Origin: Sphingobacteriaceae bacterium
GTDB taxonomy: Bacteria > Bacteroidota > Bacteroidia > B-17B0 > Aurantibacillaceae
DNA: 64,000 nucleotides
Assembly (NCBI GenBank): GCA_947480015.1
Contig: CANKBS010000014.1
Coordinates: 1-64,000, forward strand
Direction: 5' to 3'
The position numbers and the translations under genes are program-made. Within the stretch, counting starts at the first letter, position 1. Every line of letters begins with the position of its first letter. The notes beneath the pieces were generated by a model. The model was not told where the DNA came from, searched no databases, and saw only the letters and a program-made list of their open reading frames with translations. This document shows, piece after piece, positions 45,443 to 54,296 of the stretch.

Positions 45443-46750
45443 ATGATTGGTTCTGTTATTTTCTGCATTTTACTTATCGGGGCATCTGCCTTTTTTTACA
45501 GCAACGCCAAAAAAATCAGACGCAATATTTTTATCGGAAAAGATTTCCCCATCACCGATCATAAATCAGAACGGCTCAAAACCATGATTATGGTGGCCTT
45601 AGGGCAGAGTAAAATGATTACCCGACCTGTGAGCGCCATCTTACATATTTTTGTTTATGTGGGCTTTGTACTCATCAATGTCGAAATTCTTGAAATGTTT
45701 GTGGATGGCATCACTGGTGCGCATCGCGCATTTAGTTTTTTAGGTTCCTTCTATAATTTCCTCATCGGATTTTTCGAACTACTTGCTTTGGGTGTTTTTA
45801 TAGGTGTGGTTGTTTTTTGGTTAAGAAGAAATGTGGTTAAGGTAAAACGTTTCTTAAACGCTGAACTGAATGGTTGGCCGCGATTTGATGCCAATGCGAT
45901 TTTGATTACTGAAATGGTTTTAATGACAGCTCTTATGCTGATGAATGCTGCCGACCAGAATTTACAATTACGTGGAAACGAACATTATCATGTGGCCGGT
46001 AATTTTCCGGTAAGTGGTTTTTTTGCTTCTTCCTTAAGTGGCTTATCCGATGGCACACTCATTTTTATCGAACGCTTCTGCTGGTGGTTGCACATTGTGG
46101 GCATCTTTGCATTTTTAAATTATCTTCCTTATTCTAAACACCTGCATATTTTACTGGCATTCCCCAATACCTATTTTTCTAACTTAAAAGTAAAAGGCGA
46201 ATTCACCACCCTCGATTCGGTAACCGATGTGGTAGCTCCAAATTTCGACCCTTCGTATCAGCCAAAAACCGATCCCAATAACCCGGTGCGCTTTGGTGTG
46301 AGGGATGTTCAGGATCTTGGTTGGAAAAACTTAATGGATGCTTATTCCTGCACCGAGTGCGGACGATGCACCTCGTCATGTCCGCAAAACATGACCGGAA
46401 AAAAATTATCGCCTCGTAAAATTATGATGGATACCCGTGATCGTTTGGTGGAAGTTGGTAATAACATGGATAGAAACAAAGGTGTGTTTGTGGACGATGG
46501 TAAATCTCTTTTGGGTGATTATATCAGCAGTGAAGAAGTTTGGGCCTGTAACACTTGTCATGCTTGTGTGCAGGAGTGCCCAATCAACATCGATCCTTTG
46601 GCTATTATCATCGAATTACGGCGTTATTTGGTAATGGAACAAAGTCAGAGTCCGGCTGAATTAAACGGGATGTTCACCAACATTGAAAACAATGGTGCGC
46701 CTTGGCAGTTTTCACCGGCTGATAGAGGTAACTGGGTTAATGAATCATAA
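45443..46750 (+). CDS. Membrane Fe-S oxidoreductase subunit (HdrD/GlcF-NarI-like)
   Basis: 435 residues. Five or so N-terminal helices (about 1-260) resemble a NarI/b-type membrane domain; the C-terminal domain has two 4Fe-4S motifs, SCTECGRCTSSCP and CNTCHACVQECP. Such proteins work as electron carriers between a membrane pool and a Cys-rich CCG subunit. The CCG subunit is the next gene but separated by a 276-base repeat-containing gap. Electron donor and acceptor are unknown. Confidence 0.88.
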   Translation: MIGSVIFCILLIGASAFFYSNAKKIRRNIFIGKDFPITDHKSERLKTMIMVALGQSKMITRPVSAILHIFVYVGFVLINVEILEMFVDGITGAHRAFSFLGSFYNFLIGFFELLALGVFIGVVVFWLRRNVVKVKRFLNAELNGWPRFDANAILITEMVLMTALMLMNAADQNLQLRGNEHYHVAGNFPVSGFFASSLSGLSDGTLIFIERFCWWLHIVGIFAFLNYLPYSKHLHILLAFPNTYFSNLKVKGEFTTLDSVTDVVAPNFDPSYQPKTDPNNPVRFGVRDVQDLGWKNLMDAYSCTECGRCTSSCPQNMTGKKLSPRKIMMDTRDRLVEVGNNMDRNKGVFVDDGKSLLGDYISSEEVWACNTCHACVQECPINIDPLAIIIELRRYLVMEQSQSPAELNGMFTNIENNGAPWQFSPADRGNWVNES

Positions 46751-46875
46751 ACACAGAGACACGGAGAAACAGAGGGCACAGAAGCGTATAGATTTAATTG
46801 GATTGTGCAGAGATGATTATAGTTGAAAAACATTGTGACCTTTGTGCAACACTTTGTGACCTTTGTGGTTAAAAA
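46751..46875. repeat. Two-orientation copy of the CACAGAG/CTTTGTG repeat
   Basis: 46751-46782 reads ACACAGAGACACGGAGAAAC..; 46831-46875 reads CATTGTGACCTTTGTG and CACTTTGTGACCTTTGTGG in the opposite sense. Together they resemble an inverted pair of the repeat at 36998-37064. It sits in the 276-base gap that splits the two Fe-S genes; the rest of that gap is A/T-rich with no ORF. Confidence 0.6.
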
Positions 46876-47026
46876 GGCCAAGATGGGAAGATGTTAAGAG
46901 GTAATGAAGGATAGACTAAATTAGAGTAATTATAAGTTAGTAAAAGGATAGGCGGTAGGATGTGGTCATTTGAAATTTTTTAGGAATTAAACGAACGACT
47001 TCCACTGCCAATTAAAAACGAATTTT

Positions 47027-47815
47027 ATGTCAGAGATTAAGGTGAATACAATGGCTGAGATGCTAGCCAAAGGTGAATTTCCGGAAATCCTCTTCTGGGT
47101 TGGCTGCAGCGGTAGTTTTGATGACCGTGCAAAAAAGATCACCAAAGCAATTGTTCGCATTTTAGATCATGTGAAAATTAAATTTGCTATTTTAGGTTCG
47201 GAAGAAGGCTGTACGGGCGATCCGGCCAAACGTGCAGGTAATGAATTTTTATTTCAAATGCAGGCCATGCAAAACATTTCGGTATTAAACGGCTACGAAA
47301 TAAAAAAAATCGTGACCGGTTGTCCGCATTGTTTTAACACCCTTAAAAACGAATACCCTGCTTTGGGTGGTAAATACGAAGTGGTGCATCACACGCAATT
47401 AGTGCAGCAACTCATCGACGAAGGCAAACTAAAAGTACAGGGTGGCGAATTCAAAGGCAAAAAAATTGTGTTTCACGACCCGTGTTATTTGGGCCGCGCT
47501 AACGACGTTTACGAAGCCCCACGCGAGGTAATCAAAAAACTGGACGTGGAATTAGCCGAGATGAAACGTAGTCGCGCTAAAGGTTTATGCTGCGGTGCAG
47601 GTGGTGCACAAATGTTTAAGGAATCTGAAAAAGGAACCAAAGAAGTAAATGTTGAACGTGCCGAAGAAGCTTTGGCTCTTGATCCGGATGTGATTGCTGT
47701 GGCTTGTCCGTTTTGTAATACCATGATGACCGATGGCGTGAAACATTTTAATAAAGAAGAAAAAACCAAAGTTCTCGATATTGCTGAATTAATCGTCAAG
47801 GCCAATGATCTCTAA
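47027..47815 (+). CDS. CCG-domain (HdrB/GlcF-like) Fe-S protein
   Basis: 262-residue soluble subunit with CCG-type cysteine motifs: GCPHCFNTLKNEYP, LCCGAGGAQM and ACPFCNTMMTDGV. Typical partner of a ferredoxin-like or membrane Fe-S subunit, as in heterodisulfide reductase HdrB or glycolate oxidase GlcF. Its end overlaps the next gene by 11 bases. Confidence 0.9.
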   Translation: MSEIKVNTMAEMLAKGEFPEILFWVGCSGSFDDRAKKITKAIVRILDHVKIKFAILGSEEGCTGDPAKRAGNEFLFQMQAMQNISVLNGYEIKKIVTGCPHCFNTLKNEYPALGGKYEVVHHTQLVQQLIDEGKLKVQGGEFKGKKIVFHDPCYLGRANDVYEAPREVIKKLDVELAEMKRSRAKGLCCGAGGAQMFKESEKGTKEVNVERAEEALALDPDVIAVACPFCNTMMTDGVKHFNKEEKTKVLDIAELIVKANDL

Positions 47816-48848
47816 ACACCATTTCAGCGTTCTGCTTTTTTTAGGCGTTCTTTCCACTTTTTTGTTCACAGCGTGTAAAACAAACTCCGGCGATGTTGAG
47901 CTACAAGAAGAAAATCGTAAGTCGGATAGTATCAGCAACATTTTAAATTCTCCCGAACTAAAAGCGGTAAACGCCGAATTATTGCAAGCGCCTGATAATG
48001 CTGAACTTTATCATAAACGAGCAAGTGTTTATTTAAAATTAAAATTACTCGCGGAGGCGGTGAATGATTCCAAGCGTGCCATTCGTTTGGATAGTGCGGT
48101 GGTGAAGTATTACCTTACCTTGGCCGATGTTTATTTTAGTCAGAATAACACCCGCTTATCAAAAGAGTTGCTAGAAATTACCGTCACAAAATTTCCCGAT
48201 AACATCGAAGCGCTCTTAAAATTATCTGAATTATATTTCCTCGTTCAGAAATATCAAAAGGGAATCGACTTTGTAAATAAGGCTTTAAAAATGGATGCGC
48301 ATCTTGCCAAAGCTTACTATATAAAAGGCAGCATTTACCGCGAAAGTGGCGATACGGCTAAGGCCATCTCTAGTCTCGAAACCGCAGTAGAGCAAGATAA
48401 TACCTATGAAGATGCTTATTATGATATGGGTGTGATTTATGCGGCAAGGCGAAATCCCTTGGCTCTCGATTATTATCAAAATGTGCTTCGCATCAATCCC
48501 GAAAATCAAAATGCAAAATATGCACGTGCTAAATTACTGCAAGATTTAGGTAAAACGGATGAGGCCATCAAGGAATACGACGTGATTTTAAGTACGAACA
48601 AAACTTGCGCCAACTGTTATTATAATTTAGGAGCCATTTATTTGGAACTAAAAAAGGATCCTGAAAAAGCATTGGAACAATTTACAAAAGCCATTGAGTG
48701 CGATCCAAACTATGTGGAAGCTTATTTTGCCAGAGCTTACACGTATACCAAATTAAAAGATAAAGAAAGTGCCAAAGCCGATTATAACATGTGCTTAAAA
48801 ATTCAACCTAATTTTGAAGGGGCCATTCAGGGCCTGAATGAGCTGTAA
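47805..48848 (+). CDS. TPR-repeat lipoprotein
   Basis: 347 residues. Lipobox LFTAC at residues 20-24 of a signal peptide, so probably outer-membrane lipid-anchored. About seven tetratricopeptide repeats (for example AELYHKRASVYLKLKLLAEAV, AYYIKGSIYRESGDTAKAIS and NCYYNLGAIYLELKKDPEKA, shown as partial repeats). Protein-binding scaffold of unknown partners. Overlaps the CCG-domain gene. Confidence 0.9.
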   Translation: MISKHHFSVLLFLGVLSTFLFTACKTNSGDVELQEENRKSDSISNILNSPELKAVNAELLQAPDNAELYHKRASVYLKLKLLAEAVNDSKRAIRLDSAVVKYYLTLADVYFSQNNTRLSKELLEITVTKFPDNIEALLKLSELYFLVQKYQKGIDFVNKALKMDAHLAKAYYIKGSIYRESGDTAKAISSLETAVEQDNTYEDAYYDMGVIYAARRNPLALDYYQNVLRINPENQNAKYARAKLLQDLGKTDEAIKEYDVILSTNKTCANCYYNLGAIYLELKKDPEKALEQFTKAIECDPNYVEAYFARAYTYTKLKDKESAKADYNMCLKIQPNFEGAIQGLNEL

Positions 48849-48940
48849 ACATGGGCCTTTTCTAGTACGATTTATTTTGTGATAAAAAAGTTTAAGCTCA
48901 GTTATAAAATAATAAATTTAAAAGATAGAAATACATTAAC

Positions 48941-49972
48941 ATGCAATTAGAAAAAAAACAGATTGGTCTTGCTTTGCAAGGAGGTGGCGCTCACGGCGCA
49001 TTTACCTGGGGCGTATTGGATAGATTGCTGGAAGAAGATGCCATTGTAGCCGAGGCCATGTGTGGCACCAGTGCAGGCGCAGTGAATGCGGTTACCTGCG
49101 CCTATGGTTTACATGTTGGCGGACCCCTAAAAGCAAAAGAACTCATGGAACAGCTCTGGCGTAAAATTGCGTTGAGTGGAAGTTTTTTATTTAAGCCGAG
49201 CATGTTTGATAAGGCCTATGGTAATGGCGATATTCATAATTCTCCGGGTTTTATGATGTTTAACACGCTTTCGCAGTTTTTATCACCTTATAATTTTAAC
49301 CCCTTTAATTACAACCCACTGCGTGACATCTTAAACGATCTCATCGATTTCGAGGAACTTCATTTATACAACAAAAAGAAACTATTTATTTGCGCCACTA
49401 ATGTAAAAACCAATCGCGCCAAAATTTTCACCAATAAAGAAATTACCGTTGATGCCGTTTTAGCTTCCGCCTGTTTACCATTTTTATTTCAAGCGGTACA
49501 AATTGACGGCGAATTTTATTGGGATGGCGGGTATATGGGAAATCCTCCTATCTCCCCAATTATCACCAATACCAACATACGCGATATTGTATTAATCAAA
49601 ATCAATTCCATCAATATTAATTCGGTGCCAACTACCGCGCGTGATATAGCTGATCGCGTGAATGAGATTTCCTTTAACAGCAGTTTAATTAATGAGATGA
49701 AACTCATTCACTACCGTAACGAACTCATTAGAAACGGTGTTTTAAAAACCGATAACAAAACCAACCGCGAAATATTTGTTCATACCATCTCGGGTTATGA
49801 AGCTTTGAGCCAAATGAGCCAAAGTTCAAAAATGAATATTTCATGGGAGTTTTTACTCGATCTGAAAGAAAAGGGCCGTCAAATAGCTGAAAAATGGATT
49901 AAGACCGATTACAGCGAAGTTGGTTTAAAATCTACCTTCGATGTGGAAGAACACTTTTTTGGTAAATTGTAG
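48941..49972 (+). CDS. Patatin-like phospholipase
   Basis: 343 residues with the patatin fold: oxyanion hole GLALQGGGAHGAFTWG, nucleophile in MCGTSAGAVNA and the catalytic Asp in WDGGYMGNPP. Such enzymes hydrolyse acyl groups from lipids. No signal peptide, so cytoplasmic or exported by another route. The long C-terminal extension (about 250-343) is polar. Confidence 0.93.
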   Translation: MQLEKKQIGLALQGGGAHGAFTWGVLDRLLEEDAIVAEAMCGTSAGAVNAVTCAYGLHVGGPLKAKELMEQLWRKIALSGSFLFKPSMFDKAYGNGDIHNSPGFMMFNTLSQFLSPYNFNPFNYNPLRDILNDLIDFEELHLYNKKKLFICATNVKTNRAKIFTNKEITVDAVLASACLPFLFQAVQIDGEFYWDGGYMGNPPISPIITNTNIRDIVLIKINSININSVPTTARDIADRVNEISFNSSLINEMKLIHYRNELIRNGVLKTDNKTNREIFVHTISGYEALSQMSQSSKMNISWEFLLDLKEKGRQIAEKWIKTDYSEVGLKSTFDVEEHFFGKL

Positions 49973-50071
49973 CTTGAGTCGCTTATTCTTGATATCATTT
50001 AACTTTCTTTAAATTCAGAAAGGTATAATTTTCTTAGTTTTACTTTTTATCAGGCAAAATACACCTTTTTA

Positions 50072-51961
50072 ATGGTTGAGTTTTTAAGAGACGCAGAAAC
50101 GAAGGCAGGTTTTAAACGAGCCGTTACCATGTTTTTGCTGTGCCTCAGTTTTTGTGGTGTTTCTCAGGTTTACTACTCCATTAATCCCAAGTATTTAAAA
50201 AGCAAAAAGGAACAGAACAATTGTGTTAGCCGATATAAATCTACTTATCCCGATACGACCTTAACCGAATTCAGCAATTTTACGCCGCGTAATTTTATGG
50301 GCAATATAGGCATGCCTTCGCCTAATTTGTTATTGACTTATGGCACGGATAACATTGGTTTTCGCTTTTTTCAGCCTCCCACCGTTATTGACAAATACCG
50401 TGAAAATGAAATCGACTATTACCGCAGTAAAGGTCCATATGCTAACCTCACCGGCATTGCCGGAAGTAAACAAATGCAGTCATTCGACATGTTGTTTACG
50501 CATACCTATCGCGATAAGGTAAATATCACACTCAAATTTAACCGTTATACATCCTTGGGTTATTATTCGAAACAGCAAAGCTATAACAACAAATTTTTCA
50601 TGACCAGTAATTACACTGAGAAGAAAAAACGGTATGGCTATTATTTGTATTTACTCAATAACAGCAATAAAAATCAAGAAAACGGAGGGATTAGCGATCG
50701 CAGTTTAAACGATTCCACTTATTTAATAAGTAAAGAGTTGTTCCCGGTGCGCTTATCTGGTGCCAACCGCGATAATCGCGAGACCAAAATCATGATCAAT
50801 CCTTGGTTTAGACTTAATGTAAACAGTGATTCAACGCGCTTATTTGATCATTTTTTACAAGTCAAATCCAAATTTTCAACCAGCTCCTATCGCTACAAAG
50901 ATAAAGGCATTAAGTACGATAAATTTTATAAAAATATTTACAGCGACTCAACTTTAACACTCGACAGTTCACACGTTCAGCAATTTATGAACGAATTAAA
51001 TTATACTTTGTTATCAAGCAATCATGCTTTCGGTTTTTCTGCCGGTTACCGCAACGAGTTAAGTAAAGTATGGCAAAAAAGAGATACGGTTTTTTTAAAT
51101 CATATGCTTTATGCGGATTTAAATTTCAGTTCCGAAAAAGAACAGAAGGATACTTCGAAGCTTTTGAAACCATATGTTGAGAGTCGCTTCAATTACCAGT
51201 ATATAGTAGGCGGAAGCAATGCGGGTAATTTTAAAATTGAAAACAATTCGTTTTATCATTTTAAACCAATGAAACACTGGACTGTTTTTTTTAATGCTCT
51301 TATTGAAAACAGAACAGCCGATTATATTTACCGCAATTGGAGCAGCAATAATTTTATTTGGAATACAAAATACTACGAACAACAAAAGCAGGTACAGGCT
51401 CAGTTAGGTATTAAGTTTGGGAAAAGTTTCAGAATTTCGGTAATGAACCAAAGCATTAAAAACTTCCTCTACTTCGACAGTTTGGCGCTTCCGGCTCAAT
51501 TTAAAGGCACTATTAATAATCTGGTTTTGGATGTTAATTTCACTAAACTATTTTTTAAACATTTGGGTATTTCGCTCGATCATAAATATCAACTCACGTC
51601 TAAGCCTTCATTGGTTCGCCTGCCACAAAATATCACGACGGCAAAATTATTTTATAACGGAAATTTATTCAAGAATAATCTGCAATTACAAATTGGCACA
51701 CAAGTGCAGCTCTACGATGCATTTACAACTTACGATTACATGCCCTCCACGCAGGTGTTTTATTTGCAAGATAAAATTAAAACAAGTCAGTACCCTTATT
51801 TGGATGTCTACTTAAACGCCCGTATTCATCCGGTATCCATATTTCTGAAAATGGAAAACGCTTTGCAGGGTTTGGTTGGACCAGCCTATTTCTTTGTGCC
51901 GGGCTATTATCAAACCGACAGAACCTTTCGATTCGGGATTAGCTGGATGTTCTTCGATTAG
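50072..51961 (+). CDS. Putative porin (Bacteroidota Porin_10-like)
   Basis: 629 residues. A hydrophobic start (MFLLCLSFCGVSQVYYS) lies at residues 20-36, so the real start may be the ATG at 50129, but the longer frame with MVEFLRDAE has its own ATG. The mature part shows Porin_10 marks: LLTYGTDNIGFRFFQPP, ITLKFNRYTSLGYYSKQQ and many amphipathic aromatic strands, ending TFRFGISWMFFD. Outer-membrane protein; no transport substrate can be named. Confidence 0.78.
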   Translation: MVEFLRDAETKAGFKRAVTMFLLCLSFCGVSQVYYSINPKYLKSKKEQNNCVSRYKSTYPDTTLTEFSNFTPRNFMGNIGMPSPNLLLTYGTDNIGFRFFQPPTVIDKYRENEIDYYRSKGPYANLTGIAGSKQMQSFDMLFTHTYRDKVNITLKFNRYTSLGYYSKQQSYNNKFFMTSNYTEKKKRYGYYLYLLNNSNKNQENGGISDRSLNDSTYLISKELFPVRLSGANRDNRETKIMINPWFRLNVNSDSTRLFDHFLQVKSKFSTSSYRYKDKGIKYDKFYKNIYSDSTLTLDSSHVQQFMNELNYTLLSSNHAFGFSAGYRNELSKVWQKRDTVFLNHMLYADLNFSSEKEQKDTSKLLKPYVESRFNYQYIVGGSNAGNFKIENNSFYHFKPMKHWTVFFNALIENRTADYIYRNWSSNNFIWNTKYYEQQKQVQAQLGIKFGKSFRISVMNQSIKNFLYFDSLALPAQFKGTINNLVLDVNFTKLFFKHLGISLDHKYQLTSKPSLVRLPQNITTAKLFYNGNLFKNNLQLQIGTQVQLYDAFTTYDYMPSTQVFYLQDKIKTSQYPYLDVYLNARIHPVSIFLKMENALQGLVGPAYFFVPGYYQTDRTFRFGISWMFFD

Positions 51962-51971
51962 CTTTTCCTCC

Positions 51972-52012
51972 AATTTGAACCACATAAGAAACATAAGAAC
52001 ACATTAGTTTTG
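51972..52012. repeat. ACATAAGAAAC-type intergenic repeat
   Basis: Reads AACCACATAAGAAACATAAG followed by AACACATTAG; a short-unit repeat similar to motifs often seen between Bacteroidota genes. Function unknown. Confidence 0.45.
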
Positions 52013-52086
52013 TTTAGCCAATTTGAGGTTTTATGAGTTCAATTTATTTTACCTTCTTATATGCCCTTATTCGCGCCCTGAGCCAT

Positions 52087-52158
52087 TTGCACTGAGTTAA
52101 GTCGAAGTGTAGTCGAAGGGTGCCTTATGCTCGCCATGAGCTGAGTCGAATGGTGGTT
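52087..52158. repeat. GAGT(T/C)AAGTCGAAG-type dispersed repeat, two half units
   Basis: CACTGAGTTAAGTCGAAGTG and a following GTAGTCGAAGGG belong to a well-known Bacteroidota intergenic pattern; a partial second unit reads CATGAGCTGAGTCGAATGG. Lies between the porin and rlmH, in a 236-base gap with no ORF. Confidence 0.7.
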
Positions 52159-52197
52159 CAAAAGTCCCCGATAGCGGATTTTAGATATTATTAACAG

Positions 52198-52671
52198 CTA
52201 TTCGTGGTGGTACTTTTCGCCCTTTAAAATGGTAAAAGCACGGTATAACTGTTCCACAAAAAACAAACGGATCATTTGATGTGAGAAGGTCATTCTGGAG
52301 AAAGAAAGCTGAAAATCGGCTCTTTCATAAATGCGTTCATCAAAGCCAAAAGGTCCGCCAATTAAGAAAATAAGACGTTTTGGAGAAGCGTTTTGTTTTT
52401 TCGACAGGTAGGCTGCAAATTCAGGTGAACTGAACTCCTTGCCCTTATCATCCAGTAATACCAGATGGTCTTCGGGCGTGATAACATTCAAAATAAGTTT
52501 CCCCTCTTCGGTTTTTTGTTCCTTCTGACTCCTTTGCCTAATGGCTTTTGGCACATTAATTGTCGTCATTTCAAAGGCAGTATAGTTCTTCAGCCTTTTG
52601 GTATAGTTTTCTATACCTTCGCTGAGGTAACTGTCCTGAGTTTTGTCAATTTGAAGCAAGATGATCTTCAT
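52198..52671 (-). CDS. rlmH: 23S rRNA pseudouridine-1915 N3-methyltransferase
   Basis: 157-residue SPOUT methyltransferase. The start MKIILLQIDKTQDSYL, LDDKGKEFSS, FLIGGPFGFDE and SFSRMTFSHQMIRLFFVEQL are the RlmH family blocks; HQ-x-x-R-x-x-x-x-E-Q-x-Y-R-A is diagnostic. It modifies the ribosome tunnel/decoding helix of 70S. Divergent from the DUF4783-nadC pair, whose promoter lies in the gap. Confidence 0.96.
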   Translation of the reverse strand: MKIILLQIDKTQDSYLSEGIENYTKRLKNYTAFEMTTINVPKAIRQRSQKEQKTEEGKLILNVITPEDHLVLLDDKGKEFSSPEFAAYLSKKQNASPKRLIFLIGGPFGFDERIYERADFQLSFSRMTFSHQMIRLFFVEQLYRAFTILKGEKYHHE

Positions 52672-52694
52672 GTTTTAAAGTTGCAAAATTTAAT

Positions 52695-52702
52695 TAAATT
52701 TG
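52695..52702 (+). promoter_or_regulatory. -7 box for DUF4783-nadC
   Basis: TAAATTTG (TAnnTTTG), 11 bases before the ATG at 52714. It supports the shorter start of DUF4783. Confidence 0.55.
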
Positions 52703-52713
52703 TAGGATACATC

Positions 52714-53088
52714 ATGAAATTATTAATTAATATTTTTTACTTAGTCTTCAGTCTCTTTTTTACAGGAGCTGAGGTAAGCGATGATATTGTGGCTGCCATT
52801 AAACAAGGAAAAGCATCTGAATTGGTTAAATACTTTGATGAAAAAGTCTCTGTAAAGATCATCAATCAGGAAGATGTACTCAGTAAATCACAAGCTGAAG
52901 CCAACCTTCAATTTTTCTTTGAAAAACATAGCGTTAAAAATTTCACGTCTTCTCACGTAAGTTCAGTTAATAATAGTTCCCAATACATTACCGGCTCTCT
53001 CGAAACTTCAAATGGAAAATTCAGAGTCTCGGTTTTGATTAGAAGGAACTTAATTTCGCAATTTCGCATCGAAAACGATAATGACTGA
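52714..53088 (+). CDS. DUF4783 protein (NTF2-like, exported)
   Basis: 124 residues beginning MKLLINIFYLVFSLFFTGAE, a signal peptide. The mature part (SDDIVAAIKQGKASELVKYF, then VSVKIINQEDVLSKSQAEAN and QYITGSLETSNGKFRV) matches DUF4783, a small NTF2/lumazine-binding-like family in Bacteroidota. Function unknown. The reading frame extends back to 52465 without similarity; the -7 box at 52695 sets this start. Its end overlaps nadC by eight bases. Confidence 0.85.
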   Translation: MKLLINIFYLVFSLFFTGAEVSDDIVAAIKQGKASELVKYFDEKVSVKIINQEDVLSKSQAEANLQFFFEKHSVKNFTSSHVSSVNNSSQYITGSLETSNGKFRVSVLIRRNLISQFRIENDND

Positions 53089-53950
53089 TTTTATTAAACT
53101 TCACCAATCACATTTTAATTTTAAACAGTTTATTGCGGCCGCATTTAAAGAGGATGTTGGCGATGGCGATCACACCTCCTTATCTACCATTCCTAAAAAC
53201 CACCATGGAAAAATGCACTTGCTGGTGAAAGAAGATGGTATACTGGCCGGTGTAGAAGCGGCTAAACGCATCTTTAAAGAACTGGATAAGAATTTTAAAC
53301 TAAAGTTTTTTTTACAAGATGGCACTACTGTAAAAAAAGGGGACATAGTTTTTATCGTTGAAGGCAACACGCAAAAATTATTAATGGCCGAGCGATTGGT
53401 TTTAAATATAATGCAGCGCATGAGTGGCATTGCTACCAAAACCAATTATTTGCAAACCTTATGCAAGGGTACAAAAGCAACGGTTATTGATACCCGCAAA
53501 ACAACTCCGGGATTTCGCTTTTTCGAAAAATGGGCCGTGCTCATTGGTGGTGGATCCAATCACCGATATGGTTTGTTTGATATGATTCTTATTAAAGATA
53601 ATCACATCGATTTTGCAGGCGGAATTATTCCTGCAATTGATGCAGCTAATAAGTATCTGAAAACGAAACGAAAAAAACTACCCATTGAAGTGGAGACCAG
53701 AAATATTGAGGACGTCAAACAAGTCATCAAACATGGTGCCGTGCAACGTATCATGCTCGATAATTACAGTCCCAAACAATGCCAGACAGCTGTAAAACTC
53801 ATCAATGGTAAATTTGAAGTAGAAGCTTCGGGTGGTATTACCGAAAAAAATATCAGCGCCTATGCCAAAACCGGTGTTGATTTTATTTCCATTGGTGCAT
53901 TAACGCATCATGTAAAAGGTCTTGATTTGAGTTTGAAAGCTATGAAATAA
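53081..53950 (+). CDS. nadC: Nicotinate-nucleotide pyrophosphorylase (carboxylating)
   Basis: 289-residue quinolinate phosphoribosyltransferase making nicotinate mononucleotide for NAD synthesis. Conserved blocks are IDTRKTTPGFR, LIGGGSNHRYGLFDMILIKDNH, PIEVETRN and FEVEASGGI. It overlaps DUF4783; the pair is often linked in Bacteroidota. nadD of the same pathway lies at 4.1-4.7 kb. The two were probably separated by rearrangement and need no common control. Confidence 0.96.
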   Translation: MTDFIKLHQSHFNFKQFIAAAFKEDVGDGDHTSLSTIPKNHHGKMHLLVKEDGILAGVEAAKRIFKELDKNFKLKFFLQDGTTVKKGDIVFIVEGNTQKLLMAERLVLNIMQRMSGIATKTNYLQTLCKGTKATVIDTRKTTPGFRFFEKWAVLIGGGSNHRYGLFDMILIKDNHIDFAGGIIPAIDAANKYLKTKRKKLPIEVETRNIEDVKQVIKHGAVQRIMLDNYSPKQCQTAVKLINGKFEVEASGGITEKNISAYAKTGVDFISIGALTHHVKGLDLSLKAMK

Positions 53951-53951
53951 A

Positions 53952-54296
53952 TTAGTACAGTTTCACGGCCAGTTTTAGAATTTCATTCAGACTTTTTAAG
54001 TCCACATCCATTGCCGGATCGACATAAAACACTTTAATGGTATTTCTGCCTTCACTCTCCAGCTTTTTGTGTTTCATTTTATAGCCTTGTGCAAAGCCAA
54101 TATAGGTTTTCCCGGTTTTTTTACCGATTGAAAAATAACAAAAGAGTTTATTATGAAAGCTGAAAAATGCCGTCTGGTATTTAAAACTCTCGCTAATGTG
54201 CGGCGAATAATTTAAAAGATAAGTTCTTAAAAAAAGCAGACAACTTTGTTGAGGCTCTGTTAAACTAAAATAAAAATTATCAAGCCGATTTAACAT
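53952..54296 (-). CDS. DUF1801-domain protein
   Basis: 114 residues, starting MLNRLDNFYFSLTEPQQS. FKYQTAFFSFHNKLFCYFSI and GKTYIGFAQGYKMKHKKLES resemble the DUF1801 (YdhG-like) core. The frame continues to 54377 inside the upstream glycosyltransferase but similarity begins at the ATG at 54296, which overlaps that gene's 3' end by 17 bases. Function unknown. Confidence 0.78.
   Translation of the reverse strand: MLNRLDNFYFSLTEPQQSCLLFLRTYLLNYSPHISESFKYQTAFFSFHNKLFCYFSIGKKTGKTYIGFAQGYKMKHKKLESEGRNTIKVFYVDPAMDVDLKSLNEILKLAVKLY

Noticed and set aside
49973-50071. Terminator after the patatin gene (CTTTCT...AGAAAG)
   Set aside because: Only a six-base stem and no T run directly after it.
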